The position numbers and the translations under genes are program-made. A stretch of DNA of 64,000 nucleotides from Nitratiruptor sp. SB155-2 (lineage in GTDB: Bacteria > Campylobacterota > Campylobacteria > Campylobacterales > Nitratiruptoraceae), in assembly GCF_000010325.1 (NCBI RefSeq), contig NC_009662.1, positions 888,501 to 952,500 of the forward strand. Reading direction: 5' to 3'. Position 1 is the first letter of the stretch; each line of letters opens with the position of its first letter. The notes under the pieces were generated by a model. The model made no database searches. It saw only the letters and a list, made by a program, of their open reading frames with translations, and was not told the origin of the DNA. Positions 38,115 through 46,441 of this stretch are shown here, piece by piece.

Positions 38115-38696
38115 TTGCAAGAAGAAATACCTACAAAACTTATCCTTATCGGGGCTTCAACGGGTGGACCAGGACTCATTGCAAAAATCATAAGCTCTCT
38201 TTGTACACCCAAAAAAGAGAGTATTGTCATCGCTTTGCATATGGACCCGTTGGGACTCTCTTCTTACGCACACAGATTATCCGAACTTTGTGGTTATCCA
38301 GTGGATCTTGTAACGAAAGATCATTATGCATTAACAAGTGGAAAGATTTATCTCTTAAGTGCAACATTTTCTATTGAAGAAAAAAAGGGATCGCTCTTTT
38401 TTAAAAAAGCTGATAGTAAAAAAAGTTTTTACAATCCTACCATTGATACACTTTTCGCTTCTGCTAGCTCTTTGTCCAGTGTCAAAATAGTAGCATATTT
38501 GCTTAGTGGTATTGGTGAAGACGGTGCTAAAGGTTTGTCAACACTGCAAAATGCTGGACATAAAGCAATAGCTCAAGACGAACAGAGTTCTATTGTATAT
38601 GGTATGCCAAAAAAAGCATACGAATTAAACAAAAATATTCAAGTATTAAGTATCGATGAAATAATACGAGATATTAAAAGAGAACTCAAATGTTAA
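38115..38696 (+). CDS. cheB: CheB-type methylesterase lacking a receiver domain
   Basis: 193 residues containing only the catalytic half of CheB. The triad is visible as S15 in GASTGGPG, H42 in ALHMDPLG and D136 in GIGEDGAKG. It removes methyl groups from chemoreceptors. Campylobacter CheB likewise lacks the phosphorylated domain, so loss of this control is a lineage trait. The start is TTG at 38115 with AAGGTAG upstream. It overlaps cheR by 7 bases. Confidence 0.9.
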   Translation: MQEEIPTKLILIGASTGGPGLIAKIISSLCTPKKESIVIALHMDPLGLSSYAHRLSELCGYPVDLVTKDHYALTSGKIYLLSATFSIEEKKGSLFFKKADSKKSFYNPTIDTLFASASSLSSVKIVAYLLSGIGEDGAKGLSTLQNAGHKAIAQDEQSSIVYGMPKKAYELNKNIQVLSIDEIIRDIKRELKC

Positions 38697-39538
38697 GATG
38701 GCTGTTTCCTAAAAAGAATGAAAATCAAAAAAATGAAAATAAAGAGAGTCATGAGAAAAAGTTTGATAATAATGATGCGAAGATTATTTTACGTGAGATA
38801 AGAGAAGAGTATGGATTGGATTTTTCGAATAAAAAAGAAATTACCATTGAAAAAATGAAAAATTTTGCAATACAACATGATATTTACTCTTTTACAGATC
38901 TCAGAGAACAACTGTTGCATTCGCATCATCTCAAAAAAGATCTTATTAATAAACTTACAGTTGGAGAGACATATTTTTACCGAGAAACTGCACAGTTTGA
39001 GATACTCGTAAAACTAATGAGGAAAAAAAGAGTACAAAGAATCCTTTGTATCCCATGCTCAAGTGGTGAAGAGGTGTATACGATCGTCTTATATATCCTC
39101 ACCCATCAAAAAGATCTATCCGGGCTGGAAATTGTAGGTGTAGATATAAATTCGGACAGAATAGAGCAAGCAAAGAGGGGATGTTACTCAAGTCGATCTA
39201 TTCAACAAGTACCCAGTATTGTAAAAGAGAAATATTTTTATCAAAAAGATGCACTCTATTGTGTAGATGATATATTAAAGCAGCATGTATCCTTTAAACA
39301 GATGAATATTTTTAACAGGGAAATTTTTACTTTAGGAAAATTTGATGTTATATTTTGTAGAAATCTATTATATTACTTTGATGAGGAACATAAGAGTGAA
39401 GCAATCGAAATATTTGATCGACTGCTAAGTGATACTGGGGTTCTATTTTTGGGGCATGCTGATTTGATTTCTGAAAATAAGTTGTTCACAAAAGTTGTAG
39501 AAAACGATGGAAAAACATATTATATAAAAAGCGACTAA
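38690..39538 (+). CDS. cheR: CheR-type chemoreceptor methyltransferase
   Basis: 282 residues: a Lys/Asn/Glu-rich N-terminal extension (about 1-30), the all-alpha CheR N-terminal domain, and the SAM-binding domain (CIPCSSGEEVYTI, VGVDINSDRIEQAK, DVIFCRNLLYYF). It methylates receptor glutamates, opposing CheB. Start overlaps cheB. The pair directly after the receptor suggests dedicated adaptation, though both could act on all receptors. The 30-base gap to the convergent kamA-like gene holds no hairpin. Confidence 0.92.
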   Translation: MLRWLFPKKNENQKNENKESHEKKFDNNDAKIILREIREEYGLDFSNKKEITIEKMKNFAIQHDIYSFTDLREQLLHSHHLKKDLINKLTVGETYFYRETAQFEILVKLMRKKRVQRILCIPCSSGEEVYTIVLYILTHQKDLSGLEIVGVDINSDRIEQAKRGCYSSRSIQQVPSIVKEKYFYQKDALYCVDDILKQHVSFKQMNIFNREIFTLGKFDVIFCRNLLYYFDEEHKSEAIEIFDRLLSDTGVLFLGHADLISENKLFTKVVENDGKTYYIKSD

Positions 39539-39568
39539 GTAATTGTCATCAATCGATAAATCAACCAT

Positions 39569-40846
39569 TTACTCTTTCTCAAACAAAAACTTCTCACTAA
39601 ATGTAGGTTTCAGTTCATCAATCCACTGGGCATTTTCATCATATTTGGCAAAAAAGGGGATATCTACAAGATCAGGATTTTTGGCTTGAAGCATATTCAG
39701 TACAATCACCTTTTCTTTGTTGATTTCACTCACACCACTTACAGCTATTTTCCCGGGAGCTGCACTCATGCTAGGTCCTCGAACCGTTCTAGCTAGTCCA
39801 CTTACATTTGAAATGGCATCTTTAAAAATCTTCCAAGCCTCTACCAAAGGAACGCCAAAATAGTGTTGTGCTCCAGTATCACGGGCAATAAACATATAGT
39901 ATGGAACCATTCCCATGTGCACCTGTTTTCTCCACATTTTTTCCCACACTTCGCTACTATCATTGATATGCCGTAAAATCGGGGCTTGGGTTCTGATAAT
40001 GGCTCCCGTTTGCTGGATCCGTTTTACTGCCTTTTCTACTTCATCTGTTTGGAGTTCCCGGTAATGATTGAAGTGAGCCATAAAGGCAAGGTGGTATCCA
40101 TGCTCCACGATCTCTTCGAAAAGTTTGAGTAAATCATCCGCATCACTGTCCGTTAAAAATCGATACGGCCAAAATCCGAGGGTTTTCGTTCCAAATCGGA
40201 TATTTTGTAGATGTGGAATGTCTGCTTTTAATATAGGTTCTATGTAGCTGCGAAGCAGTTTCGTACTCATAATGAGAGGATCGCCTCCGGTAAAGATGAG
40301 ATCCGTAATCGTAGGATGGGCTTTAATGTATTCGATCAAGAGATCCACTTCTTTCATGGCAAATTTGAGCTCGTTCATCCCCGTGAACTGAGGCCATCTG
40401 AAACAGAAACTGCAATAGGCATGACAGGTTTGACCCTGTTTCGGGAAGAAGAGGATAGTTTCTTTATATTTATGCTGCGAGCCTGTCAGTTCTTTATCGT
40501 TAATTGTTGGGACATTGCTTTTTTGATCGGCTGGATGGGGATTCATTCGCATCCGAATCTCATACACAGTTTCACTAAGAGCTTTTTGGTCCCCCTTGTG
40601 ATACAAGGCTTTCAGTCTTTCGAAATCTTGTTCAAGGAGCATATCTTTATGGGGGAACACAAGACGAAAAATAGGATCATTTTGATAATTTTCCCAATCG
40701 ATAAGTTTATCGATAAGATAATTGTTGACTTTAAATGGAAAAACGAGCGCGGCTATTTCGATATTCTCGATATCTTCATGGGAGAGATATTTTTGAATTT
40801 GCGGTATTTTTTTAAAACTTTTTGCATTGTACGCCCTGTATTCCAA
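39569..40846 (-). CDS. KamA-family radical SAM protein (lysine 2,3-aminomutase-like)
   Basis: 425 residues. The 4Fe-4S motif CHAYCSFC (C141, C145, C148) follows HKYKETILFFPKQGQT, and GGDPL is the SAM-binding motif. A Lys in SMSAAPGKIAVSG is in the place of the PLP lysine of lysine 2,3-aminomutase. The product could be beta-lysine, a thermo- or osmoprotectant, but KamA relatives also act on other substrates. The start is TTG at 40846 with AAGGAG upstream. A TATAAT box lies at 40874-40869 (minus strand). Confidence 0.8.
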   Translation of the reverse strand: MEYRAYNAKSFKKIPQIQKYLSHEDIENIEIAALVFPFKVNNYLIDKLIDWENYQNDPIFRLVFPHKDMLLEQDFERLKALYHKGDQKALSETVYEIRMRMNPHPADQKSNVPTINDKELTGSQHKYKETILFFPKQGQTCHAYCSFCFRWPQFTGMNELKFAMKEVDLLIEYIKAHPTITDLIFTGGDPLIMSTKLLRSYIEPILKADIPHLQNIRFGTKTLGFWPYRFLTDSDADDLLKLFEEIVEHGYHLAFMAHFNHYRELQTDEVEKAVKRIQQTGAIIRTQAPILRHINDSSEVWEKMWRKQVHMGMVPYYMFIARDTGAQHYFGVPLVEAWKIFKDAISNVSGLARTVRGPSMSAAPGKIAVSGVSEINKEKVIVLNMLQAKNPDLVDIPFFAKYDENAQWIDELKPTFSEKFLFEKE

Positions 40847-40868
40847 AAATGCTCCTTTTTTAGGGCGT

Positions 40869-40874
40869 ATTATA
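40869..40874 (-). promoter_or_regulatory. -10 box upstream of the KamA-like gene
   Basis: TATAAT on the minus strand, directly after the gpmA terminator and 23 bases before the TTG start. No clear -35 hexamer. Confidence 0.4.
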
Positions 40875-40878
40875 ACAA

Positions 40879-40898
40879 AAGAGGGGAAAAGCCCTCTT
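40879..40898 (-). terminator. Terminator of gpmA and the carbon cluster
   Basis: AAGAGGG (40879-40885) pairs with CCCTCTT (40892-40898), 6-base loop, followed on the minus strand by TTGTT. It overlaps the gpmA stop and would end the long minus-strand transcript. Confidence 0.6.
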
Positions 40899-41589
40899 AA
40901 TGATTGTAAGTAGTTTTGTTGTAAATTACCAGTTCTTTTGTCAAATCATAAACGATAGGTGTCCCCGTTGGGATCTCTATTTTACTTACATTCTCTGGTG
41001 CGATGCTTTCAAGATACATTATAAGAGCTCTTAAAGAGTTTCCATGAGCCGCAATCATAACGGTGTCATATGCCAGTAGTGCCGGAACAATCTCTTCATA
41101 AAAATATTCTACTACTCTTTCTCTCGTATCTTTCAAAGATTCGCTCTTAGGATGGTATCCAATATCTTCATATTTTGGATCGAGGGGATAGCGTTTGGCG
41201 TAATCGGGCTCACTCTCTTCGATCGGAGGAGGAGGTGTATCATATCCCCGCCTGACAGCCATGAACAGTTCTTCACCATATTTAGCTTTCACTTCCTCTT
41301 TGTTTTTCCCTTGCCAGTCACCATAATGGCGTTCATTCAACTTCCAGCTTCGGATAACATCGATATGCTCCCATCCAAGTTCATTCAGAGCGATTTGAGC
41401 AGTATGGATTGCACGTTTGAGATAGGAGGTATAACATATATTTGGATAAATGTTTGCTTCTTTGAGTAGTTCACCGGCTTTTTTCGCTTCAGCTTTTCCT
41501 TTTTCACTGAGCTCTACATCGATCCATCCTGTAAAAAGATTTTTTGCATTCCAAACGCTTTGTCCGTGTCGTATAAGAACCAGTTTCAT
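40897..41589 (-). CDS. gpmA: 2,3-bisphosphoglycerate-dependent phosphoglycerate mutase
   Basis: 230 residues. The RHGQSVWN motif holds the phospho-His (H9), followed by NLFTGWIDVELSEKG, ERHYGDWQG and AAHGNSLRALI, all characteristic of dPGM. It interconverts 3- and 2-phosphoglycerate. Start ATG directly follows the GAPDH stop (TAGATG), with AAAGGA inside the end of gap. Last gene of the carbon cluster, with a terminator. Confidence 0.95.
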   Translation of the reverse strand: MKLVLIRHGQSVWNAKNLFTGWIDVELSEKGKAEAKKAGELLKEANIYPNICYTSYLKRAIHTAQIALNELGWEHIDVIRSWKLNERHYGDWQGKNKEEVKAKYGEELFMAVRRGYDTPPPPIEESEPDYAKRYPLDPKYEDIGYHPKSESLKDTRERVVEYFYEEIVPALLAYDTVMIAAHGNSLRALIMYLESIAPENVSKIEIPTGTPIVYDLTKELVIYNKTTYNH

Positions 41590-42603
41590 CTACATCCTTT
41601 CTGCGATAAAATCAGCAAGTTCAAGAAGTCGGCCAGAGTATCCATACTCGTTGTCATACCATGCAAAGACTTTTACTTTGTTTCCATCCACGACCATCGT
41701 TGAGAGTCCATCGATGATAGAGGAGTGTGGATTGTTGACGATATCAGTTGAGACTACTTCATCATAGGTGATTTCCAAAATACCTCTTAGCTTACCATTC
41801 ATCGCCTCTTCAAAAGCCCTGTTTACCTCCTCGACGGTTACCTCTTTTGCTAACGTCGCATTGATGTCGGTTATCGCCACATCAGGAACGGGAACCCTCA
41901 AAGCCAATGCATTCATTTTTCCCTGAAGTTCCGGGATCACTTTTGTCGTAGCAATAGCAGCTCCAGTGGTGGTTGGGATGATGTTGGCAGCTGCTGTTCT
42001 TCCTCGTCTATGTTTTCCTGGATTTTTTCTATCCACTACTGCCTGAGAGGAGGTGTAAGCATGTACAGTTGTTACAAGAGCACTCTCTATTCCAAAGGCA
42101 TCGTGCAGTACTTTGATAGCGGGTGCCAAAGAGTTCGTAGTACAACTGGCATTGGAAATCACGTCATGTTTGTCTGGATCGTACCAGTCTTGATTTACAC
42201 CCAAAACAATAGTAAGCTCTGCATCTTTGCTAGGAGCAGAGATGATAACCTTTTTTGCTCCGGCTTTGAGATGTTTTGCCGCATCATCCCTTTTTGTAAA
42301 GTGGCCAGTACACTCAAGAACTATGTCGACACCAAGTTCACTCCAAGGAAGTTTTTCCGGATCTCTACCTGTAACTAGTTGAATTTTTTGATCTCCAACT
42401 TTCAGATAATCTTCACCATATTCGACAGGTGCCGGGAACTTTCCATGAACAGAGTCAAATTTGAGCATATATGCCAAATCTTCTGCCGTTCCGCTTCCTC
42501 CGTTTGCTACAGTGATTTCGATATTTTTTGGTTTGTTGACGATATAGTGCCAAAGAACCATTTTTCCTATTCTTCCAAGTCCGTTAATTGCTACTTTTTT
42601 CAT
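41590..42603 (-). CDS. gap: Glyceraldehyde-3-phosphate dehydrogenase, probably NADP-using
   Basis: 337 residues: NGLGRIGKM dinucleotide fold, catalytic C154 in SNASCTTNS, AYTSSQ, RRGRTAAANIIPTTTG and WYDNEYGYS. The residue after N34, Asp in NAD-specific enzymes (NDL), is Gly here (ANGGSG), and the later loop reads GKHRRGR. Both resemble gluconeogenic NADP-linked GapB, so anabolic use is likely. TAGGAG precedes the start. It stands in the cluster with PEP synthase and aldolase. Confidence 0.95.
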   Translation of the reverse strand: MKKVAINGLGRIGKMVLWHYIVNKPKNIEITVANGGSGTAEDLAYMLKFDSVHGKFPAPVEYGEDYLKVGDQKIQLVTGRDPEKLPWSELGVDIVLECTGHFTKRDDAAKHLKAGAKKVIISAPSKDAELTIVLGVNQDWYDPDKHDVISNASCTTNSLAPAIKVLHDAFGIESALVTTVHAYTSSQAVVDRKNPGKHRRGRTAAANIIPTTTGAAIATTKVIPELQGKMNALALRVPVPDVAITDINATLAKEVTVEEVNRAFEEAMNGKLRGILEITYDEVVSTDIVNNPHSSIIDGLSTMVVDGNKVKVFAWYDNEYGYSGRLLELADFIAERM

Positions 42604-42654
42604 AAAGACTCCTACATTTATTGTAATTTTGTATATATTTTAGCTGTAAATTGA
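42604..42654 (-). promoter_or_regulatory. Gap before gap gene with possible internal promoter
   Basis: A 51-base AT-rich spacer, longer than others in the cluster. On the minus strand it holds TACAAT about 15 bases before TAGGAG and the ATG, so an internal promoter for gap-gpmA is possible. No -35 box is certain. Confidence 0.35.
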
Positions 42655-44043
42655 TTAAAGATGAATAATTTCACCCTGTTTGACAATGTGAACTTTCTTG
42701 TGTAATGTTTTGATCAAATGTTTTTTGAATACCTGCTGCTTATCCTCTTCACCATGTATTAAAAAGATTTTTTCGAGTCCATGGACTTTTCCTGCCCATG
42801 ATGTAAGTTCATTTTGATCTGCATGGGCTGAAAAACCGTTAATTGTGAAAATTTTTGCCCGGATGGCGATCCGTTCGCCATATATTTCAATAAATCGAGC
42901 TCCCTCTATGATATCTCTCCCAAGGGTTCCTTCAGCTTGATAACCTACAAATATGACACTGTTTTTGGGATCCCAGATGCGGTGCTTGAAATGGTGTAAA
43001 ATCCTTCCACCATTACACATACCACTACCAGCTATGATGATATTTCCGCTTTTTTTCGCATTGATACGTTTTGATGCATTGGTACTGGTTGCAAATCTCA
43101 GATGTGGAAAATCGAAAGGTGCTGGTTGATGTTTACAGTAATCTGAGAGTAAGTGGCGATATTTTTGATAAACATGGGTAGTTTTAATGGCCATTGGACT
43201 ATCAAGATAGACTTCTGTGTGAGGAGGAAGTTCACGATGGTCGCTCATCTCTTTCAAGATACACAATATCTGCTGCGTTCTTTCAATAGCAAAAGAGGGG
43301 ATTAGTACATTTCCTCCCCTTTTGAGGGTCATCATAATGGCTTCTTTGAACTCCTTGACACTCTCCTCATAATTTTTATGAAGTCTATCCCCATATGTAC
43401 TTTCTATGAAGAGATGTCTAGCAGATGTGGGATCGGTAGGAGGTGGATTGAGATGTACCTGACGGTTGCCAAGATCTCCACTGAAAATCACCTTCTTATG
43501 TACTCCGTCATCTTTATATTCTATTTCTAAAAATGCCGAACCGATAATATGCCCTGCATCCTTATAGCGTACCGCGATGTTTGGTGATAGCTTGATATTT
43601 TGCCCATATTTAACGACACGCCTCGGAAGTTTCAATGCCGCTTTGACATCCCGTTTGGTATAGAGTGGTTTCTTAACCAGATCCTCTTCGCCTCGTCGCT
43701 GAGCTTTTCTGAAGGCTGTCTCGAAATCTTCTTGCATCAAATGGGCAGTATCGAGAAGAACGATTTTCATCAGTTCAAAGGTGGCTGCGGTAGCTATGAT
43801 TTTCCCACGAAACCCTTCTTTGTATAGCAGAGGAATCCGACCTACATGGTCCAGATGTCCATGAGTGACGAGAAGATAGTCAATCTCCTTTGCATTGAAA
43901 CCAAGAGGCTCATAGTTTTTCCACTCATCCAATCCTTGAAACATACCACAATCTATAAGCGCTTTCGTGCCATCGTCAAATTTTACGAAATGACATGACC
44001 CTGTAACGACTTCAGCTGCACCGTAACTTATCTCAATCGTCAT
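42655..44043 (-). CDS. Metallo-beta-lactamase/beta-CASP RNase-like protein
   Basis: 462 residues. The metal motif THGHLDHVG (H61, H63, D65, H66) is followed by a His and an Asp further on (DAGHIIGSAF, FSGDLGNR). A beta-CASP insert (about 180-370) and an RNA-metabolism motif (FSAHADQNEL) complete the CPSF/YSH1 type. It is probably an RNA nuclease, cytoplasmic. It starts 11 bases inside the ppsA end. Placement among carbon enzymes is unexplained; it might process the long transcript, but that is speculation. Confidence 0.88.
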   Translation of the reverse strand: MTIEISYGAAEVVTGSCHFVKFDDGTKALIDCGMFQGLDEWKNYEPLGFNAKEIDYLLVTHGHLDHVGRIPLLYKEGFRGKIIATAATFELMKIVLLDTAHLMQEDFETAFRKAQRRGEEDLVKKPLYTKRDVKAALKLPRRVVKYGQNIKLSPNIAVRYKDAGHIIGSAFLEIEYKDDGVHKKVIFSGDLGNRQVHLNPPPTDPTSARHLFIESTYGDRLHKNYEESVKEFKEAIMMTLKRGGNVLIPSFAIERTQQILCILKEMSDHRELPPHTEVYLDSPMAIKTTHVYQKYRHLLSDYCKHQPAPFDFPHLRFATSTNASKRINAKKSGNIIIAGSGMCNGGRILHHFKHRIWDPKNSVIFVGYQAEGTLGRDIIEGARFIEIYGERIAIRAKIFTINGFSAHADQNELTSWAGKVHGLEKIFLIHGEEDKQQVFKKHLIKTLHKKVHIVKQGEIIHL

Positions 44044-46432
44044 TTTCCATCTCCGCTACATCTTTGATGATTTTTAGGACACTATCTGGGTTGAGACTCA
44101 TCGATTCGATACCGATTTTGACTAAAAACTCTGCAAACTCCGGATAGTCTGAAGGAGCCTGACCGCAAAGCCCGGAGTATTTGTTGTGTCGTTTTGCACC
44201 TTCGACTGCCAGTTGAACCATCTTTTTGACACCTTCATCTCTCTCGTCATAATCAAACGCTACAATTTCGCTATCTCTGTCCACTCCCAAAGTGAGTTGC
44301 GTGAGGTCGTTCGTTCCTATACTGATACCATCGTACACTTCAAGAAACTCATCTATTTGAATAACGTTGTTTGGAATTTCACACATCATGTAAATGGGAA
44401 CATCTCCTAAACCGTGTTCGATCATCGCTTTTTTGACCCGTTTTGCTTCATCCACTCTTCTACAAAATGGAATCATCAAGACGATATTCTCAAATCCCAT
44501 CTCTTCAATCGCCCGTTTCATCGCTTTACATTCAAGTTCGAAACCTTCGGCATAGCTTGGATGGGTATAGCGTGCCGCTCCTCTAAATCCCAGCATCGGG
44601 TTGTCTTCGACAGGTTCAAAATGTCTTCCTCCCAGGAGATTTGCGTATTCGTTGGATTTGAAATCACTCATACGAACGATGCACTTTTTCGGATAGACGC
44701 AGCTTGCAATTGTCGCTACCCCTTCACTGAGAGTCTTTATGAAAAAGTCCTCTGCATCCCCTTCAAAAGGAAATGCAAGTTCATCGATCAAAGCACGTTC
44801 AGTATCACTTAGCATCTCTTGGTGTTTGATCGCCATTGGGTGTGCTTTGATGTAATTGTTGATGATAAACTCCATTCTTGCCAGACCTATCCCATCAACA
44901 GGAAGCTTTGCAAGGCTGAAAGCCAGCTCTGGATTGCCAAGATTCATCATGATTTTTGTTTTTGGTCGAGGGAGTTTGGAGATATCCACTGTCTCCACTT
45001 CATAAGGGAGTATTCCCTCGTAAATTTTACCTATTTCACCTTCGGCACAGCTTACCGTAACAGGCTGATTGTCATGGAGTACTTTCGTAGCGTTTTTTGC
45101 TCCAACCACTGCCGGTTTTCCGAGTTCTCGGCTGACTATTGCCGCATGACAGGTTCTTCCGCCCGTTTCTGTGATGATGGCACTCGCCTTTTTCATAACG
45201 GGTTCCCAGTCCGGGCTTGTCGTGGGGGCAACGAGTACGTCACCTTCATTGAATTTGTCCGCTTCAGCCATGGAGAACATAATTTTTACTCTGCCGGCCC
45301 CTATCTTTTCACCTACGGCATTACCGGTTAAAAGAACTTTGCCTTTTTCTTTGAGGCGGTATATCTCAAACTGGGTAACCTTTTCTTGAGAGTGGACCGT
45401 TTCCGGACGTGCCTGTACCATGTAAAGCTGTCCATCCATTCCATCTTTTGCCCACTCCATATCCATCGGCGTATATCGATTGTTTACTTTGCTGTAGTGC
45501 TCCTCTATCTTCATAGCCCAGTCTGCTAGCTGCAAAATATCCGCATCGGTGATGGAAAATTTCATTCTTTTTTCAATCGGAGTAGGAATGTTTTTGGTGA
45601 ACTGTTCGGCCAGATTTGCTTTTTCAAGAGTTTCGCTAAAAATCATCATCTTCTCTTTAGATCCTCTTTTTCTTTTCAAAACGGCCTTGTTCCCTTTTTT
45701 AAAGGTCGGTTTATGGACATAGAACGCATCTGGATCGATAGTACCTTGCACCACATTTTCTCCAAGCCCCCATGCAGCGTTGATGAAAACGACATCTCGA
45801 AAACCGGTCTCTGTATCGATACTGAACATCACGCCGCTGCTTCCAAGATCGCTTCGTACCATTTTCATGATCACCACAGAGAGATACACTTTCATTGGAT
45901 CGAATTTATGGGTATATTTGTAACTAATGGATCTATCTGTAAAATTTGATGCCAAGCACATTTTGTATGCCCATAAAAGATTTTTATTGCCTTTGATATT
46001 GAGATAGGTCTCATTCTGACCGGCAAAAGAAGCAGTAGGGGAGTCCTCTGCCGTTGCAGAGCTTCTGACAGCCAGACTCACATCTTCACCATATTCGCTT
46101 TTAAGCTCTTCATATCCTTTCACAATCTCCTCTTCAAGATCCTTTGGAACTTCCGCTTTCATAATCATCTCACGGGCTGTTTTGCCTACCTTTTTCAGCT
46201 GATCGATATCATCTGGGTCGAAATCCTCAAAGAGTTTTTGTAAAGGCTCCCATAAATTGTTCACATCCAGATAGTGCCTGTAAGCAGTCGCAGTCACGGC
46301 AAATCCGTTTGGTACCTTGACGCCTAGAGGGGTGAGATGGTTGTACATCTCACCTAGACTCGCATTTTTACCTCCGACTTCTGCTACATCTTGTATCCCT
46401 ATCTCTTTAAACCATTTAATATATTCGCTCAT
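44033..46432 (-). CDS. ppsA: Phosphoenolpyruvate synthase
   Basis: 799 residues, full length. N-terminal ATP-binding domain (EVGGKNASLGEM, AVRSSATAEDSPTASFAGQ), swivelling phospho-His domain (TETGGRTCHAAIVSRELG) and C-terminal PEP/pyruvate barrel (SIGTNDLTQLTLGVDRDS, SGLCGQAPSDYPEF). It turns pyruvate and ATP into PEP, AMP and phosphate, the entry to gluconeogenesis. AAGGAG precedes the ATG. It lies next to the acyl-CoA synthetase, giving an acetate or pyruvate route to PEP. Confidence 0.97.
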   Translation of the reverse strand: MSEYIKWFKEIGIQDVAEVGGKNASLGEMYNHLTPLGVKVPNGFAVTATAYRHYLDVNNLWEPLQKLFEDFDPDDIDQLKKVGKTAREMIMKAEVPKDLEEEIVKGYEELKSEYGEDVSLAVRSSATAEDSPTASFAGQNETYLNIKGNKNLLWAYKMCLASNFTDRSISYKYTHKFDPMKVYLSVVIMKMVRSDLGSSGVMFSIDTETGFRDVVFINAAWGLGENVVQGTIDPDAFYVHKPTFKKGNKAVLKRKRGSKEKMMIFSETLEKANLAEQFTKNIPTPIEKRMKFSITDADILQLADWAMKIEEHYSKVNNRYTPMDMEWAKDGMDGQLYMVQARPETVHSQEKVTQFEIYRLKEKGKVLLTGNAVGEKIGAGRVKIMFSMAEADKFNEGDVLVAPTTSPDWEPVMKKASAIITETGGRTCHAAIVSRELGKPAVVGAKNATKVLHDNQPVTVSCAEGEIGKIYEGILPYEVETVDISKLPRPKTKIMMNLGNPELAFSLAKLPVDGIGLARMEFIINNYIKAHPMAIKHQEMLSDTERALIDELAFPFEGDAEDFFIKTLSEGVATIASCVYPKKCIVRMSDFKSNEYANLLGGRHFEPVEDNPMLGFRGAARYTHPSYAEGFELECKAMKRAIEEMGFENIVLMIPFCRRVDEAKRVKKAMIEHGLGDVPIYMMCEIPNNVIQIDEFLEVYDGISIGTNDLTQLTLGVDRDSEIVAFDYDERDEGVKKMVQLAVEGAKRHNKYSGLCGQAPSDYPEFAEFLVKIGIESMSLNPDSVLKIIKDVAEMENDD

Positions 46433-46441
46433 CGTTTCTCC

